From: an uncultured Gammaproteobacteria bacterium | GTDB lineage: Bacteria > Pseudomonadota > Gammaproteobacteria > JAADHQ01 | Assembly (NCBI GenBank): GCA_947258655.1 | Contig: CAMYJD010000001.1 | Location: 205,242-269,241 of the forward strand | DNA length: 64,000 bases | Direction: 5' to 3' | Position numbers and translations under genes: made by a program | In this document: positions 19,168 through 28,861 of the stretch, piece after piece | How positions within the stretch are numbered: the first letter of the stretch is position 1 | How the letters are laid out: each line of letters opens with the position of its first letter | The notes under the pieces: generated by a model | Seen by the model: the letters and a program-made list of their open reading frames with translations, nothing else | What the model was told of the DNA's origin: nothing | The model's database searches: none

Positions 19168-19291
19168 TTCAAACAGTTAACTGCCATATATGCAGAATAA
19201 TCTATTTTCAGGCAAACTGCTATATATTTCTCCACGCTTTGCGTAAGCCATAAATAACTGTTTTATTTATGTTTTATCCCCGATGCAAACA

Positions 19292-19525
19292 CTAACCCAC
19301 CTTGTCTAGGGAAACCAGCTTATTGTTTTGATCAAACTCCAGCCGAAAACGCCCATGGACGCCATCCTGCCTGACAAATTTATGTATAAATTGCGCAGGA
19401 AACTGCACCTTCATATTATTTTCTGTCGTTACCATGACATGATGGATATGGCCCTGATAATATTGCAAGCATACATCATGACTGATATTCAGATTAAAAT
19501 ATAATGTTCTTGATTGCCTGTTCAT
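19292..19525 (-). CDS. DUF2835 family protein
   Basis: LYFNLNISHDVCLQYYQGHIHHVMVTTENNMKVQFPAQFIHKFVRQDGVHGRFRLEFDQNNKLVSLDKV. Confidence 0.85.
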   Translation of the reverse strand: MNRQSRTLYFNLNISHDVCLQYYQGHIHHVMVTTENNMKVQFPAQFIHKFVRQDGVHGRFRLEFDQNNKLVSLDKVG

Positions 19526-19540
19526 CTGTAGGATTATGCC

Positions 19541-19885
19541 ATGTCTGAGCCAGAATATTTTCTCGAAAAAAAACCTACTGATAACGACGCATACTTTTCA
19601 TTCACAGGGCACCTGCAACAAACATCAGTCATCTGGCACGTGCATTTGACGACCTGCCGCTCCTACATGCGAACTTCAGTAACACAGCACGATGTTTGCA
19701 GACAGTTTATCGATATAGGAAAAGGCGAGCAAGATGGCCATTATCAAGCGCAAATTTGCCTGAATATCCCGCGCATTGATAATGCCGCTATATTGAAAAC
19801 CATGGTCATGATGCGGCAATATAAAAAACTTGCCCCGGGACGACATGAATACGGCGAAGCTGTTCAGTTATCTGTGGACAAATAA
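19541..19885 (+). CDS. Hypothetical protein
   Basis: 114-aa ORF divergent from the DUF2835 gene; 3' end overlaps the convergent NERD gene by ~22 bp. Confidence 0.6.
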   Translation: MSEPEYFLEKKPTDNDAYFSFTGHLQQTSVIWHVHLTTCRSYMRTSVTQHDVCRQFIDIGKGEQDGHYQAQICLNIPRIDNAAILKTMVMMRQYKKLAPGRHEYGEAVQLSVDK

Positions 19886-20436
19886 GTGGTTAACTGCCGC
19901 CATGCTGATTTTTCAGTCTCGGCAATATCCTTTGCATTCGTTTTAACGAATTGCGCACCTAGTTCTTTCAGTAACAAAACGTTCTGCGGCCGCCCCTTGG
20001 GAAAATCTGCACTATCGGTGAACAAGATCAATGCCTGAATCTTTTGCCCGGGAAGAACCTGCCTGAGTAGTTCAATTTTACGCTCAAGTTCGAAGAATGG
20101 GTTGGTAAACTTGTAGCTTTTACCCGCAAGCACTTGGGTCCATTGATTGATTTGTTCCGAAGCAAATATATGGCCGGCATAATCCTTCAGTTCAAGCACT
20201 ATTATCCCGTCCTTATGCAGCAGTATATAGTCAAAATAGGCATATTGATCTTCGCCCATATCCAGTGACGTATTGGCAAGAAAATCGCCGGAAATTTTTT
20301 TGACAACCCGCCTGATTTTTCTCAGTTGCCGGTTTTTGCCTAAAAGTCGATAGGTAAAATAAACAATAATAAGTACTAATAAAAAACCGCCGAGTAGCAA
20401 GGTAATAGTTTCATACGAGTCCAGTGCATCCAACAT
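19864..20436 (-). CDS. NERD-domain (nuclease-related) membrane-anchored protein
   Basis: N-terminal TM helix; YAYFDYILLHKDGIIVLELKDYAGHIFASEQINQWTQV. Confidence 0.88.
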   Translation of the reverse strand: MLDALDSYETITLLLGGFLLVLIIVYFTYRLLGKNRQLRKIRRVVKKISGDFLANTSLDMGEDQYAYFDYILLHKDGIIVLELKDYAGHIFASEQINQWTQVLAGKSYKFTNPFFELERKIELLRQVLPGQKIQALILFTDSADFPKGRPQNVLLLKELGAQFVKTNAKDIAETEKSAWRQLTTYLSTDN

Positions 20437-20506
20437 CTATATATTTCCCGTTACTAGCCCTGTCATGGACATCAAATGTGTATCGATCCGTAATATTTTA
20501 CCGTAA

Positions 20507-23500
20507 CTACCCTTCATAAGGCCATTCCCGCCACGCCTGTAACATTGGAAAATACAGCCCCAGGCGAATGGGCCTGTTGTCGATGAGACGGATTATGCGA
20601 GCATAGGCCTCCAGCTGATGAAAGTAACGTGCCTGCTCTCTGTCGAGAAACTCTTCTATCCCGGCGCCGGTGTGACTGCCGGTTTTATAATCTATGATCC
20701 AGCGTATGCCTTCCTTGTCGATAAAGGTGCGGTCGATCACAATATGCCTGGGTTCGTCCCCGAGCCGTCCTGTCAGGGCATATTCAGAACGTGCATGCAC
20801 GTGGTCGGGGGCCAGTATCCACTGCCCTCTGGGATCGCTGAGGCTGTTTTGTATAGAGGCAATAACCCTGTCGGTCGCAGTGGGGAGGTCTGCTTGACCT
20901 ACACCCAGTTGACGTAACAAATTCCGGCATCGTCCCCGGTATTGCTCTGCATTCATTCGCCTCGGATCATCTTTCCTCAGGACACTGATATGCTGTAATA
21001 CTTCGTGCACTGCCATTCCGATATGTCTGGCTGTCTCACTTGCCCAGTCAAACTCCAACAACTCCTGATCCAGATTGGGCGATTGCGCTCCTGACTGACA
21101 GGCAATCGGCGCTTCAGGTAACACCCAGTGCAGCGGGAGCCGGTTAAAAGACTGTAACGAGGGCTCCGCGTCTGCTGGCGTGTCTGCTTCAGTGCTACCT
21201 GATCCACTCGTGATGAAACGTCCGAATGTCTCCTCGAATAAGTCGCTAACACCCGGCCACAGCGTGGATAGTAGTGAACCGGGGGCCGGTCCGCGCAATT
21301 CGGCCTTGGCTTCATCGATCATATAATCAACATGCCCCAGCAGATGCAGTCGCTGTCGCGCCCTTGTCGCGGCCACATATAAAAGACGGCCGTTTTCATA
21401 CAAACCTTTCTGATTGTCAAAATCGGCCAGCAGCTTGTACTTGCGATTGATCTCGCCACCGGTCTGCCGGATCGGTGCCATCAACAGGTCATTAGCAGCG
21501 GGTTTACGTGGTCGCTCGAACCATTTCATCAGATCACTGTCATTTCTCCCCGGCCTGTAACCGAGTCCAGGCAGGATGACCGTGTCAAATTCCAGGCCCT
21601 TGGATTTATGCATGGTCATGATCTGCAGGGTTTCATCGGCCTTGATATCCGGCAACGAAAACAGTTTTTCCACGGATCTGAAAAGCTCCCTGTTTCTGTC
21701 GGGAAGTGGTATCGTCTCCAGTTTTTCCAGCAACTGGAAAAAGACCTCTGCATCCTCAAGGTCGGTTGCAGTGCTTAAGCTGGCCGGGCCGCCCAGCATG
21801 CACCAACTGCCTTCAATCCAGTCGCGCATACTGCGGCGCTGGGCATTCTCCATGGCCTGACGGAATATGTCAGCGACCCGCTCGAGGCGCTCCCGACCGT
21901 TGCTACTGAGGCCATCGATACTTGCAGTATCCGCTATAACTTCTGCGAGCGTTTTTGTCGGGGAAGACGTACACAGACTGTGCAAGTCAACCAGATCCAG
22001 CCCGCACCAGGGAGCACGTAAAGCGCCCAGCCATGCAATTCTGTCCGCCGGGTGAGTCAATGCCTTGACCAGGGCCAGCAGGTCCTGAATAACCGGACGC
22101 TGCGACAACGCTTCAATTTCGACGGCCCTGAAATTGATCGCAGCGCTACGCAATGCACGCACGATCTCGAGCAGGTGTGTGCGTCCGCGCACCAGAATCG
22201 CTATACTGCCCTGTGGATTTTCCTTCCTGGCTGTGTCGATGATTTGCGTGATTTGTTGTGCTTCCGCGATGTCCTGTTTGCCAAAAAACGGGGATATGTG
22301 GCAGGCAGGTCCTGGCAAGGATTCATGAAAGGCCATCGATTCGACATAACTGACCGCACCCGTTTCCATATCATCATGTGCAGGTAGAATATTACAGAAG
22401 TTGTTGTTGACCCAGTCAATAATCCCTGCCTGTGAGCGGAAATTAACCTGCAAAGAAACAGTCTGTAAAGCAATCTCACCGAGTCCACTCTGCCATGCCT
22501 CCAGGAACAGGCCTACCTCGGCCTCGCGAAAACGATAAATAGATTGCATCGGATCACCCACCAGAAACAGCGTCCTGCCATCATCCTGCTGCCAACCCGC
22601 GGTTAGTCTTTTCAATAACTCGAACTGAGACAGTGATGTATCCTGGAATTCGTCGACCAGAATATGACTGATGCGGTAATCGAGGGCAAGCGCGAGGTCA
22701 GTTGGATTGTCATCATCGCCAAGGGCCTGAATCGCTGCACGAGACATCGCGGTAAAATCCACGCTGCCGGTTTCGGAAAATACCAGTTCCAGTTGTGCCG
22801 CGGACAGACGCAATAACTCGAACAGGGCCTGCAGGGTCTGCCATTCATCCTCCGTGTAGCGTGGGTCGGGTAAATGGCGGATGGCGTGCAGCTTTTGTAA
22901 CGCAGCAGGCGACTCCTGTATTTGCTCCAGTAGCTTCTGCATACGCGCTTTCATGTCCGTAAACAACAACTCCTCTGCATTGCTGGTTGCTGCTGATTTG
23001 GGCGGAAAACCCTGCTTTTTCGTCATCGATTTGCGTACACTGCCTTTGTCAGTCAGCAATAGATCGGCTATGGTCCTCCATGCCGGCAAGTCAGCGATAG
23101 TACTTCCTGGAAAACCGGACTCGATATCTGGCAATGTTTCATGTGTAGGCCTGTGCGCAAATGAAAAACCTAACATCTCACCCAGGTCTGTATTGATTGC
23201 ACTCGGCCATACTGACTGCAGGTCCAGCAACATGCCTTCTATCAGACGACCCAGGGCCGCTTCCAGACTGTCGCGGTCGATCCTGGGATGATCGGGATCG
23301 GCGACATGGCGTAACCATTGCTCCCGTTTGGCCAACATGTTGCATATCAACTTCTGCAGGTATTCCATGCGATTATCAAGATGCGCCAGCAGATAACCTA
23401 TGGACTCTGACCAGCCGGATTCAGATTCCAGTTCATCAATGGTATTTTTTGCGGCCAACCGGTATAGCTCATCCGCATCCTCGCTCACCGCGGGTGTGGC

Positions 23501-23911
23501 GCCAAAATGCGACAATAATGGCATCTGGCTCACCAGGCTCGTACACAGCGCATCTATGGTCTGTATGCGCAGGCGCGCCGAATTCGACATCAGTCGCCAG
23601 TCACGCTGACTATCCTGCTCAAGCACCTTGCAAGCCAGTTGCCAGGTTTGGCGCTGATAATCATCCACAGGTGCAGGTTCACGTGCGCCTTGCAAGGCGG
23701 TGATAATCCTTTCGCGCATCTCGCTTGCCGCCTTGCGGGTGAAGGTGATCGCAAGAATCTCCTCAGGTTCTTCGACGCGAGCCAGCAAGGTGAGAATACG
23801 TTGTACCAGCAGCCCGGTCTTGCCCGAGCCTGCAGGCGCCTGAACAATAAACGAAGCCCCGGGATCGATGGCCCGTTCTCGTTCATGCAGATCTACAAGC
23901 GCCTGATTCAT
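20507..23911 (-). CDS. AddA-like UvrD-family helicase/nuclease
   Basis: Walker A FIVQAPAGSGKTGLLVQR; TFTRKAASEMRERI; ILVDEFQDTS; GDPMQSIYRFREAEV; C-terminal VIDRTFIDKEGIRWIIDYKTG nuclease motif. Confidence 0.93.
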   Translation of the reverse strand: MNQALVDLHERERAIDPGASFIVQAPAGSGKTGLLVQRILTLLARVEEPEEILAITFTRKAASEMRERIITALQGAREPAPVDDYQRQTWQLACKVLEQDSQRDWRLMSNSARLRIQTIDALCTSLVSQMPLLSHFGATPAVSEDADELYRLAAKNTIDELESESGWSESIGYLLAHLDNRMEYLQKLICNMLAKREQWLRHVADPDHPRIDRDSLEAALGRLIEGMLLDLQSVWPSAINTDLGEMLGFSFAHRPTHETLPDIESGFPGSTIADLPAWRTIADLLLTDKGSVRKSMTKKQGFPPKSAATSNAEELLFTDMKARMQKLLEQIQESPAALQKLHAIRHLPDPRYTEDEWQTLQALFELLRLSAAQLELVFSETGSVDFTAMSRAAIQALGDDDNPTDLALALDYRISHILVDEFQDTSLSQFELLKRLTAGWQQDDGRTLFLVGDPMQSIYRFREAEVGLFLEAWQSGLGEIALQTVSLQVNFRSQAGIIDWVNNNFCNILPAHDDMETGAVSYVESMAFHESLPGPACHISPFFGKQDIAEAQQITQIIDTARKENPQGSIAILVRGRTHLLEIVRALRSAAINFRAVEIEALSQRPVIQDLLALVKALTHPADRIAWLGALRAPWCGLDLVDLHSLCTSSPTKTLAEVIADTASIDGLSSNGRERLERVADIFRQAMENAQRRSMRDWIEGSWCMLGGPASLSTATDLEDAEVFFQLLEKLETIPLPDRNRELFRSVEKLFSLPDIKADETLQIMTMHKSKGLEFDTVILPGLGYRPGRNDSDLMKWFERPRKPAANDLLMAPIRQTGGEINRKYKLLADFDNQKGLYENGRLLYVAATRARQRLHLLGHVDYMIDEAKAELRGPAPGSLLSTLWPGVSDLFEETFGRFITSGSGSTEADTPADAEPSLQSFNRLPLHWVLPEAPIACQSGAQSPNLDQELLEFDWASETARHIGMAVHEVLQHISVLRKDDPRRMNAEQYRGRCRNLLRQLGVGQADLPTATDRVIASIQNSLSDPRGQWILAPDHVHARSEYALTGRLGDEPRHIVIDRTFIDKEGIRWIIDYKTGSHTGAGIEEFLDREQARYFHQLEAYARIIRLIDNRPIRLGLYFPMLQAWREWPYEG

Positions 23912-26628
23912 AAATCTTCTTCGCTATATGCGGTATTCGGCCCGGATAGCTCATGAATACGGCACAACTGTGTCAGACTGCAGTACTGGCAACTACCCGG
24001 ATATTTGAGCGGAGCAACGGCCGCATGTCCCTGTTTATATTCCTCTGCCAGTGACTCCATCGCCTGCTTCCATTGTTCCATCAACCCCGCCCAGTCACCT
24101 GCCGCTCGCGCCTGTGGCAATTGCTCACAGGATTTTACCCCGGCGATGACACCCTGCTCACGTGTAATGCCCTTGAATTGTGATTCGCCGGATTTTAACT
24201 GCGCAAACAGCAGACCGCTCAGCTGCTCAGGCAATGCCAGGCTATATAATGGTAGTTGCGGTTCTTCCGGCCGGGATCCAAACCATTGCGCCGGCGTGAC
24301 GCTGCCGGTTTTATAATCAATAAGCAGTCTCTCGCCACTTTCAAGCTCATCGATACGGTCTATTTTCAGTCTTATGCGCATATCCTTGATACAGAGTTCT
24401 ATTGTCTGCTCTGTGGCGATGACTGCAAAAGGTTGACGTTGTTTTTCCACTTCAAGCCATGCATATACCAGTTGTTGCAATCGTTCCTGTTCAAGCAACC
24501 TGAAACGTTGGTTGAAGGTTTGCCCTGTTTGTTGTTCAAGCCCATCAATGGCGCGGGCAACACTATCTGTTATCCTGTCATGCAGATCATTTGCCGACAA
24601 TTTCAACAGATTAAGCTGATTCATGGTCCGTTGCCATATATATTCCATGACCTGATGCAGCAGGCTGCCCCGTTGTGCCGGATCGAGCCCCATACCTGCT
24701 TCTGTCATCGGTCTCGCAGCAAGGCGTAATTCGGCAAATGCCCTGAACGGACACGAAGCCTGTAGCTTAAAAATCTGACTCCCTCCTCTGACTTTGTGAA
24801 CATCTGCTAGTGGGACTTTTGTGTCATGCCACTTCTCCAATTGCGCAGAACTGAAAATAGCACTGCGCCATAGGTTCTGCTGCCATTGTGGCAACTGTTC
24901 CCTGTCGCGTTTCTGAAACGACTGCAGCAAAGGACTGGGCCTCAACACATCGTCATGATTGCGGGCCGGATAGCTGAAGATCACTTCTCTGGCATTGCCT
25001 GCGAGCCTGGCTGTTATCTGCGCGGCGACCTGTAGCTCACGCCTGGCACTGGAGTGCGGCATCATTCTTTGCCTTTGCAAGGCTGCGGGAATAAACGGAT
25101 TGGGCCTCGGTATCGGTGGCCAGATGCCGTCGTGCATTCCCATGGCCCATAGATAATCAAACTCAAGACCACTGGCTTCCATTACACCCAGCACCTGAAC
25201 GGCGACCTCGTCCGAACGTGGCTGAAATATCCTTTCACTGGCGGCCTGCATCAGTATCCTGTTGGTCTGGTGAATATTCATGCTGCCGCCGATATGGTCC
25301 AGTTTTACAAGATCACATAACATGTTGTTCCAGGCTTCGACTGTCTGATATTCCTCACTCGAAAGCGTCCTGCCCCTGCTGAACTCAAATGCTGCCAGCA
25401 AGCCGGTAAAAAGTCGGCTCCACTCTGTAGTACTACACTGCTGCGGCAGTTCATTGATTAGTGTGCGATAACGCAACAACATGGCATGCAACAAGGGACA
25501 GTGATAGGGCTCGGCGTTATTGCCGGCACAGCTCATCAACATGCCCATGGTAATATCGGCCTGACCATATTCGCGCAGTTGTCTGTCGAGTTGCGCACGC
25601 GAGAAACGTTCCTGTTCCCATCCACCAATATAGGGTGACTGCAGGATTAGCGATACCTCCTCAAGGGCAAAGCGCTTTTTCTGCCATCGCAATATAAGCA
25701 GCGCTGTCTGCACAAGAGGATATTGAATTAATGTTCTACCCAGAGAAATATTATAGGGACGCTGAAAGTCATATACCCCCGGATGCAGGGATGGGGGTAC
25801 AAATACCCGATCGAATATCCCTTGCAACATGGTCTTGAGTTCACCCAGTTCAGGCACGACAATCGCAACCTTTGCCGAACAGTCGTTTTGCACAATATGT
25901 CGCGCCCAACGTGCAGCATGTTCAATCTCCTCACGAACATGCTCGAACCTGACCGTGGACACATCGGTAGTTAGCGGTTTTTTCTCAAGCCACTCAATCG
26001 CACATGAGTGCTGCTGCATCGTCTGCAATAAAAGTCGCTGCTGGGGAGTCAGCTCATCAAATCCAGTAAGGATGATTCTGTCGGGTAGTTGCAGCCTGCC
26101 CGAGGATATCAGTTTGCACATCACTGCAGGCAGCTGTGCAAGTGTTATCCAGGACTCCTGCTGACATCTTTGATCAAAGGCTTCACACCAGAAAAGAAAG
26201 GCTCGGCTGTCCTCATTATGTAGATAGTGGAAATCATCCTTGCCCAGTTGCCATGCGTGCATAAGCTCCCAGGCACTGGCACATTGACGGGCGGTCGCGG
26301 ATAATTGCAACATCGCCCTGTCTGTGACCGCCTTGTCGATGACCTGCTCCCACAACAATCGTTCCTGCACATCTGACAGTAACAAGGGCGCCTTTTCAGC
26401 TTCATGCGCATCGATGATATGGCTTAAACTACGCCTGAGCCAGGCATTCCATGGTAAGATATCCGCGGTTTCCCATACCTGCTCAGCGCGCTCCATGCAC
26501 ATCTGGTCGAAGCCCTGTTGCAGTGAATGCGCAAGACGCAGGTTACCTGTTATCAGGGTCACGCCCGGATCAATCCTGCTGACAATCTGTTTATGTTCTA
26601 TAAATTCAGGCTCGGAGAAGTCTGTCAT
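23908..26628 (-). CDS. AddB-like PD-(D/E)XK nuclease / probable DNA repair protein (TIGR03623-like)
   Basis: LIDYKTG nuclease motif; Cys motifs ASCPF and GSCQYCSLTQLCRI consistent with a Fe-S cluster; ATGA overlap with the helicase gene. Confidence 0.88.
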   Translation of the reverse strand: MTDFSEPEFIEHKQIVSRIDPGVTLITGNLRLAHSLQQGFDQMCMERAEQVWETADILPWNAWLRRSLSHIIDAHEAEKAPLLLSDVQERLLWEQVIDKAVTDRAMLQLSATARQCASAWELMHAWQLGKDDFHYLHNEDSRAFLFWCEAFDQRCQQESWITLAQLPAVMCKLISSGRLQLPDRIILTGFDELTPQQRLLLQTMQQHSCAIEWLEKKPLTTDVSTVRFEHVREEIEHAARWARHIVQNDCSAKVAIVVPELGELKTMLQGIFDRVFVPPSLHPGVYDFQRPYNISLGRTLIQYPLVQTALLILRWQKKRFALEEVSLILQSPYIGGWEQERFSRAQLDRQLREYGQADITMGMLMSCAGNNAEPYHCPLLHAMLLRYRTLINELPQQCSTTEWSRLFTGLLAAFEFSRGRTLSSEEYQTVEAWNNMLCDLVKLDHIGGSMNIHQTNRILMQAASERIFQPRSDEVAVQVLGVMEASGLEFDYLWAMGMHDGIWPPIPRPNPFIPAALQRQRMMPHSSARRELQVAAQITARLAGNAREVIFSYPARNHDDVLRPSPLLQSFQKRDREQLPQWQQNLWRSAIFSSAQLEKWHDTKVPLADVHKVRGGSQIFKLQASCPFRAFAELRLAARPMTEAGMGLDPAQRGSLLHQVMEYIWQRTMNQLNLLKLSANDLHDRITDSVARAIDGLEQQTGQTFNQRFRLLEQERLQQLVYAWLEVEKQRQPFAVIATEQTIELCIKDMRIRLKIDRIDELESGERLLIDYKTGSVTPAQWFGSRPEEPQLPLYSLALPEQLSGLLFAQLKSGESQFKGITREQGVIAGVKSCEQLPQARAAGDWAGLMEQWKQAMESLAEEYKQGHAAVAPLKYPGSCQYCSLTQLCRIHELSGPNTAYSEEDL

Positions 26629-26809
26629 GCGTGTATTGCCAGATAATGGTAACAGCTATCGTTATACCACAGGGCTTGCTATTGAGGCATAAAAACCGGG
26701 GCGTCCCTGACATAAGGACTTGTTAACAATATGCAGTAATTATGCGCAATGCAATCAGATCGTTCAGACTCGATCGAGGACATCGGCCCATACCTGCATA
26801 GATCATATA

Positions 26810-27484
26810 CTAGACCCGCAATACGAGGACAACAATGGCTATGACGACCGCTATCGTAACTGCAACGGTAAGGTACAATGAACGTCTGCTGTTGTCGTCT
26901 CGCGTTCTGTCATGTAACGCATGTTCAATATCAGCCAATTCAGCGCGGTGGTCATGCCGATGCTTGCCGCTGGGGTGTTGGGCATTACGCACCGCCGTTC
27001 CTCCAGTCATTTCATCGTGCATTGCCGTGTCATTATCCATGGCAATGACAGTATCCCCTGCAGATGGTTGCGCTATCACTTGGTTACTGCCCGCTTCGCC
27101 TTCCTGCCCAATACCTTCGTCCGCGGCTGCGATCATCGCTTCCAGTCTGGTACTGCTCAGCATATCCGTTGTGTCCGGAGCTTTCTTGGGTGCGCCCTGG
27201 TCAGTATAGAATACTACCTGGTAACCACCTGCTGTAATAATATCACCTGAATGCAGGGTATGCCTGATCACCCTTTTACCATTGACGAAGGTTCCGTTCG
27301 TACTCCCCAGGTCTTCCACATGACTCGCCTTAAAAACAGTCACAATCTTTGCATGATGGGCGCTGACCGTCTCATCCTCCATCTGGACATCGTTATCTGC
27401 CGCTCTCCCCAGTGAAATTGTTCCATGATCCAGGACCCGTTCGTCAACCTGGAACGTTCCATGGTTTATTGTAATTTTATTCAT
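26810..27484 (-). CDS. FHA-domain protein with C-terminal transmembrane helix
   Basis: ISLGRAADNDVQMEDETVSAHHAKIVTVFKASHVEDLGSTNGTFVNGKRV; C-term LTVAVTIAVVIAIVVLVLRV. Confidence 0.92.
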   Translation of the reverse strand: MNKITINHGTFQVDERVLDHGTISLGRAADNDVQMEDETVSAHHAKIVTVFKASHVEDLGSTNGTFVNGKRVIRHTLHSGDIITAGGYQVVFYTDQGAPKKAPDTTDMLSSTRLEAMIAAADEGIGQEGEAGSNQVIAQPSAGDTVIAMDNDTAMHDEMTGGTAVRNAQHPSGKHRHDHRAELADIEHALHDRTRDDNSRRSLYLTVAVTIAVVIAIVVLVLRV

Positions 27485-27761
27485 ACCCCGCAACCCTCTA
27501 TAACGCGATCAATATAAACTCTTACAGGATTCCCTCCTTTAATTTTGTCGTCCGTTATTACACTACTGACATGCCCGCTATTGCTTCTCTGTATTTAACA
27601 TGGGAAATATTTATTATACAGATGATATTGTTATTCTAACTACATCCATTGCATTATATTATTATTATGTTTTCAGGCAAGTAGTCGACACCGGTGCCTT
27701 CATCAGTAATACTGCATTAATTCATAGACTAACACAATAAAACCATTTCGAAACTTTAATC

Positions 27762-28097
27762 ATGTTTTTTATCTGTAAATACGAGGATTTACTGGTAAAA
27801 CCAGTGCAAACCCACAATATCCATATCGATAATACTAATTACTCTATAATCCTGCTAGCCAGAGACGATCAAGTTTATGCCTTTCATAACAGGTGTCCGC
27901 ATACCTGGATAGGTCTTGATGCCGTCGACGACCAGATCATCAGCGGCTGCGGCCAATACCTGCAATGCTCAAGCCATTTCGCCCAGTTTCGCATGCAGGA
28001 TGGTTATTGTGTATATGGCCCGTGCAACGGACAATCATTATTACGGCTGGATGTCACAATAGAGGACGGCAACATTTTTCTGCTGCAGGCAGTGTAG
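27762..28097 (+). CDS. Rieske [2Fe-2S] ferredoxin-like protein
   Basis: NRCPHTWIGL ... LQCSSHFAQFRMQDGYCVYGPC (CxH ... CxxH). Confidence 0.9.
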   Translation: MFFICKYEDLLVKPVQTHNIHIDNTNYSIILLARDDQVYAFHNRCPHTWIGLDAVDDQIISGCGQYLQCSSHFAQFRMQDGYCVYGPCNGQSLLRLDVTIEDGNIFLLQAV

Positions 28098-28111
28098 ATG
28101 ATTCAAGTACT

Positions 28112-28768
28112 ATGAACAGCATTGAAAAACCATTACCGATATTGTATTCATTTCGCCGCTGCCCTTATGCGATGCGGGCACGCATGGCGATAAAATACAG
28201 CCAGGCAGTTGTTGAACTGCGCGAGGTCAAATTATCCGCCAAGCCACACAACCTGCTGGAAATTTCACCGAAGGGTACAGTCCCTGTACTACAGCTTGAA
28301 GATAGTACCGTGCTGGAAGAAAGCATTGATATTATCCATTGGGCATTGTCGGGATATGATCCGCAAGATTGGTCATTGAGTAAGGAAGATACGTTAAGGT
28401 CCAGGGCGATGGAGCTTGTGTGGGTAAATGATCACACTTTTAAACCACACCTGGACCATTACAAATATTCGGACCGCTACCCTGAGTGGCCTGCCATACA
28501 TTATCGCCAGCAGGGTATGGAATTTCTGCAATTACTTGAGAGCCATCTGCAACAAAACAGACATCTGCTGACTGATCATATTTCCATTGCAGATATATCG
28601 ATCTTTCCGTTCGTCAGGCAATTTGCCTATGTTGACAAGGAATGGTTCGAGTCCACAAACTTGCCTAGACTACAATCATGGCTGCATAAGTTCATAGATT
28701 CTTCATTATTTAAAATGATCATGGAAAAGTATCCACCTTGGGATGAGAATAATGCCGTGATTTTCTAG
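28112..28768 (+). CDS. Glutathione S-transferase family protein
   Basis: LYSFRRCPYAMRARMAI...GTVPVLQLEDSTVLEESIDIIHWAL. Confidence 0.92.
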   Translation: MNSIEKPLPILYSFRRCPYAMRARMAIKYSQAVVELREVKLSAKPHNLLEISPKGTVPVLQLEDSTVLEESIDIIHWALSGYDPQDWSLSKEDTLRSRAMELVWVNDHTFKPHLDHYKYSDRYPEWPAIHYRQQGMEFLQLLESHLQQNRHLLTDHISIADISIFPFVRQFAYVDKEWFESTNLPRLQSWLHKFIDSSLFKMIMEKYPPWDENNAVIF

Positions 28769-28861
28769 ATCATTTGCATCCACGTCTGTAACATGGCAAT
28801 TATGTCCATAAGCAGATGTTGAGATCCGGTCCTGGCCGACTACGGCAAACTACCGACGAAC

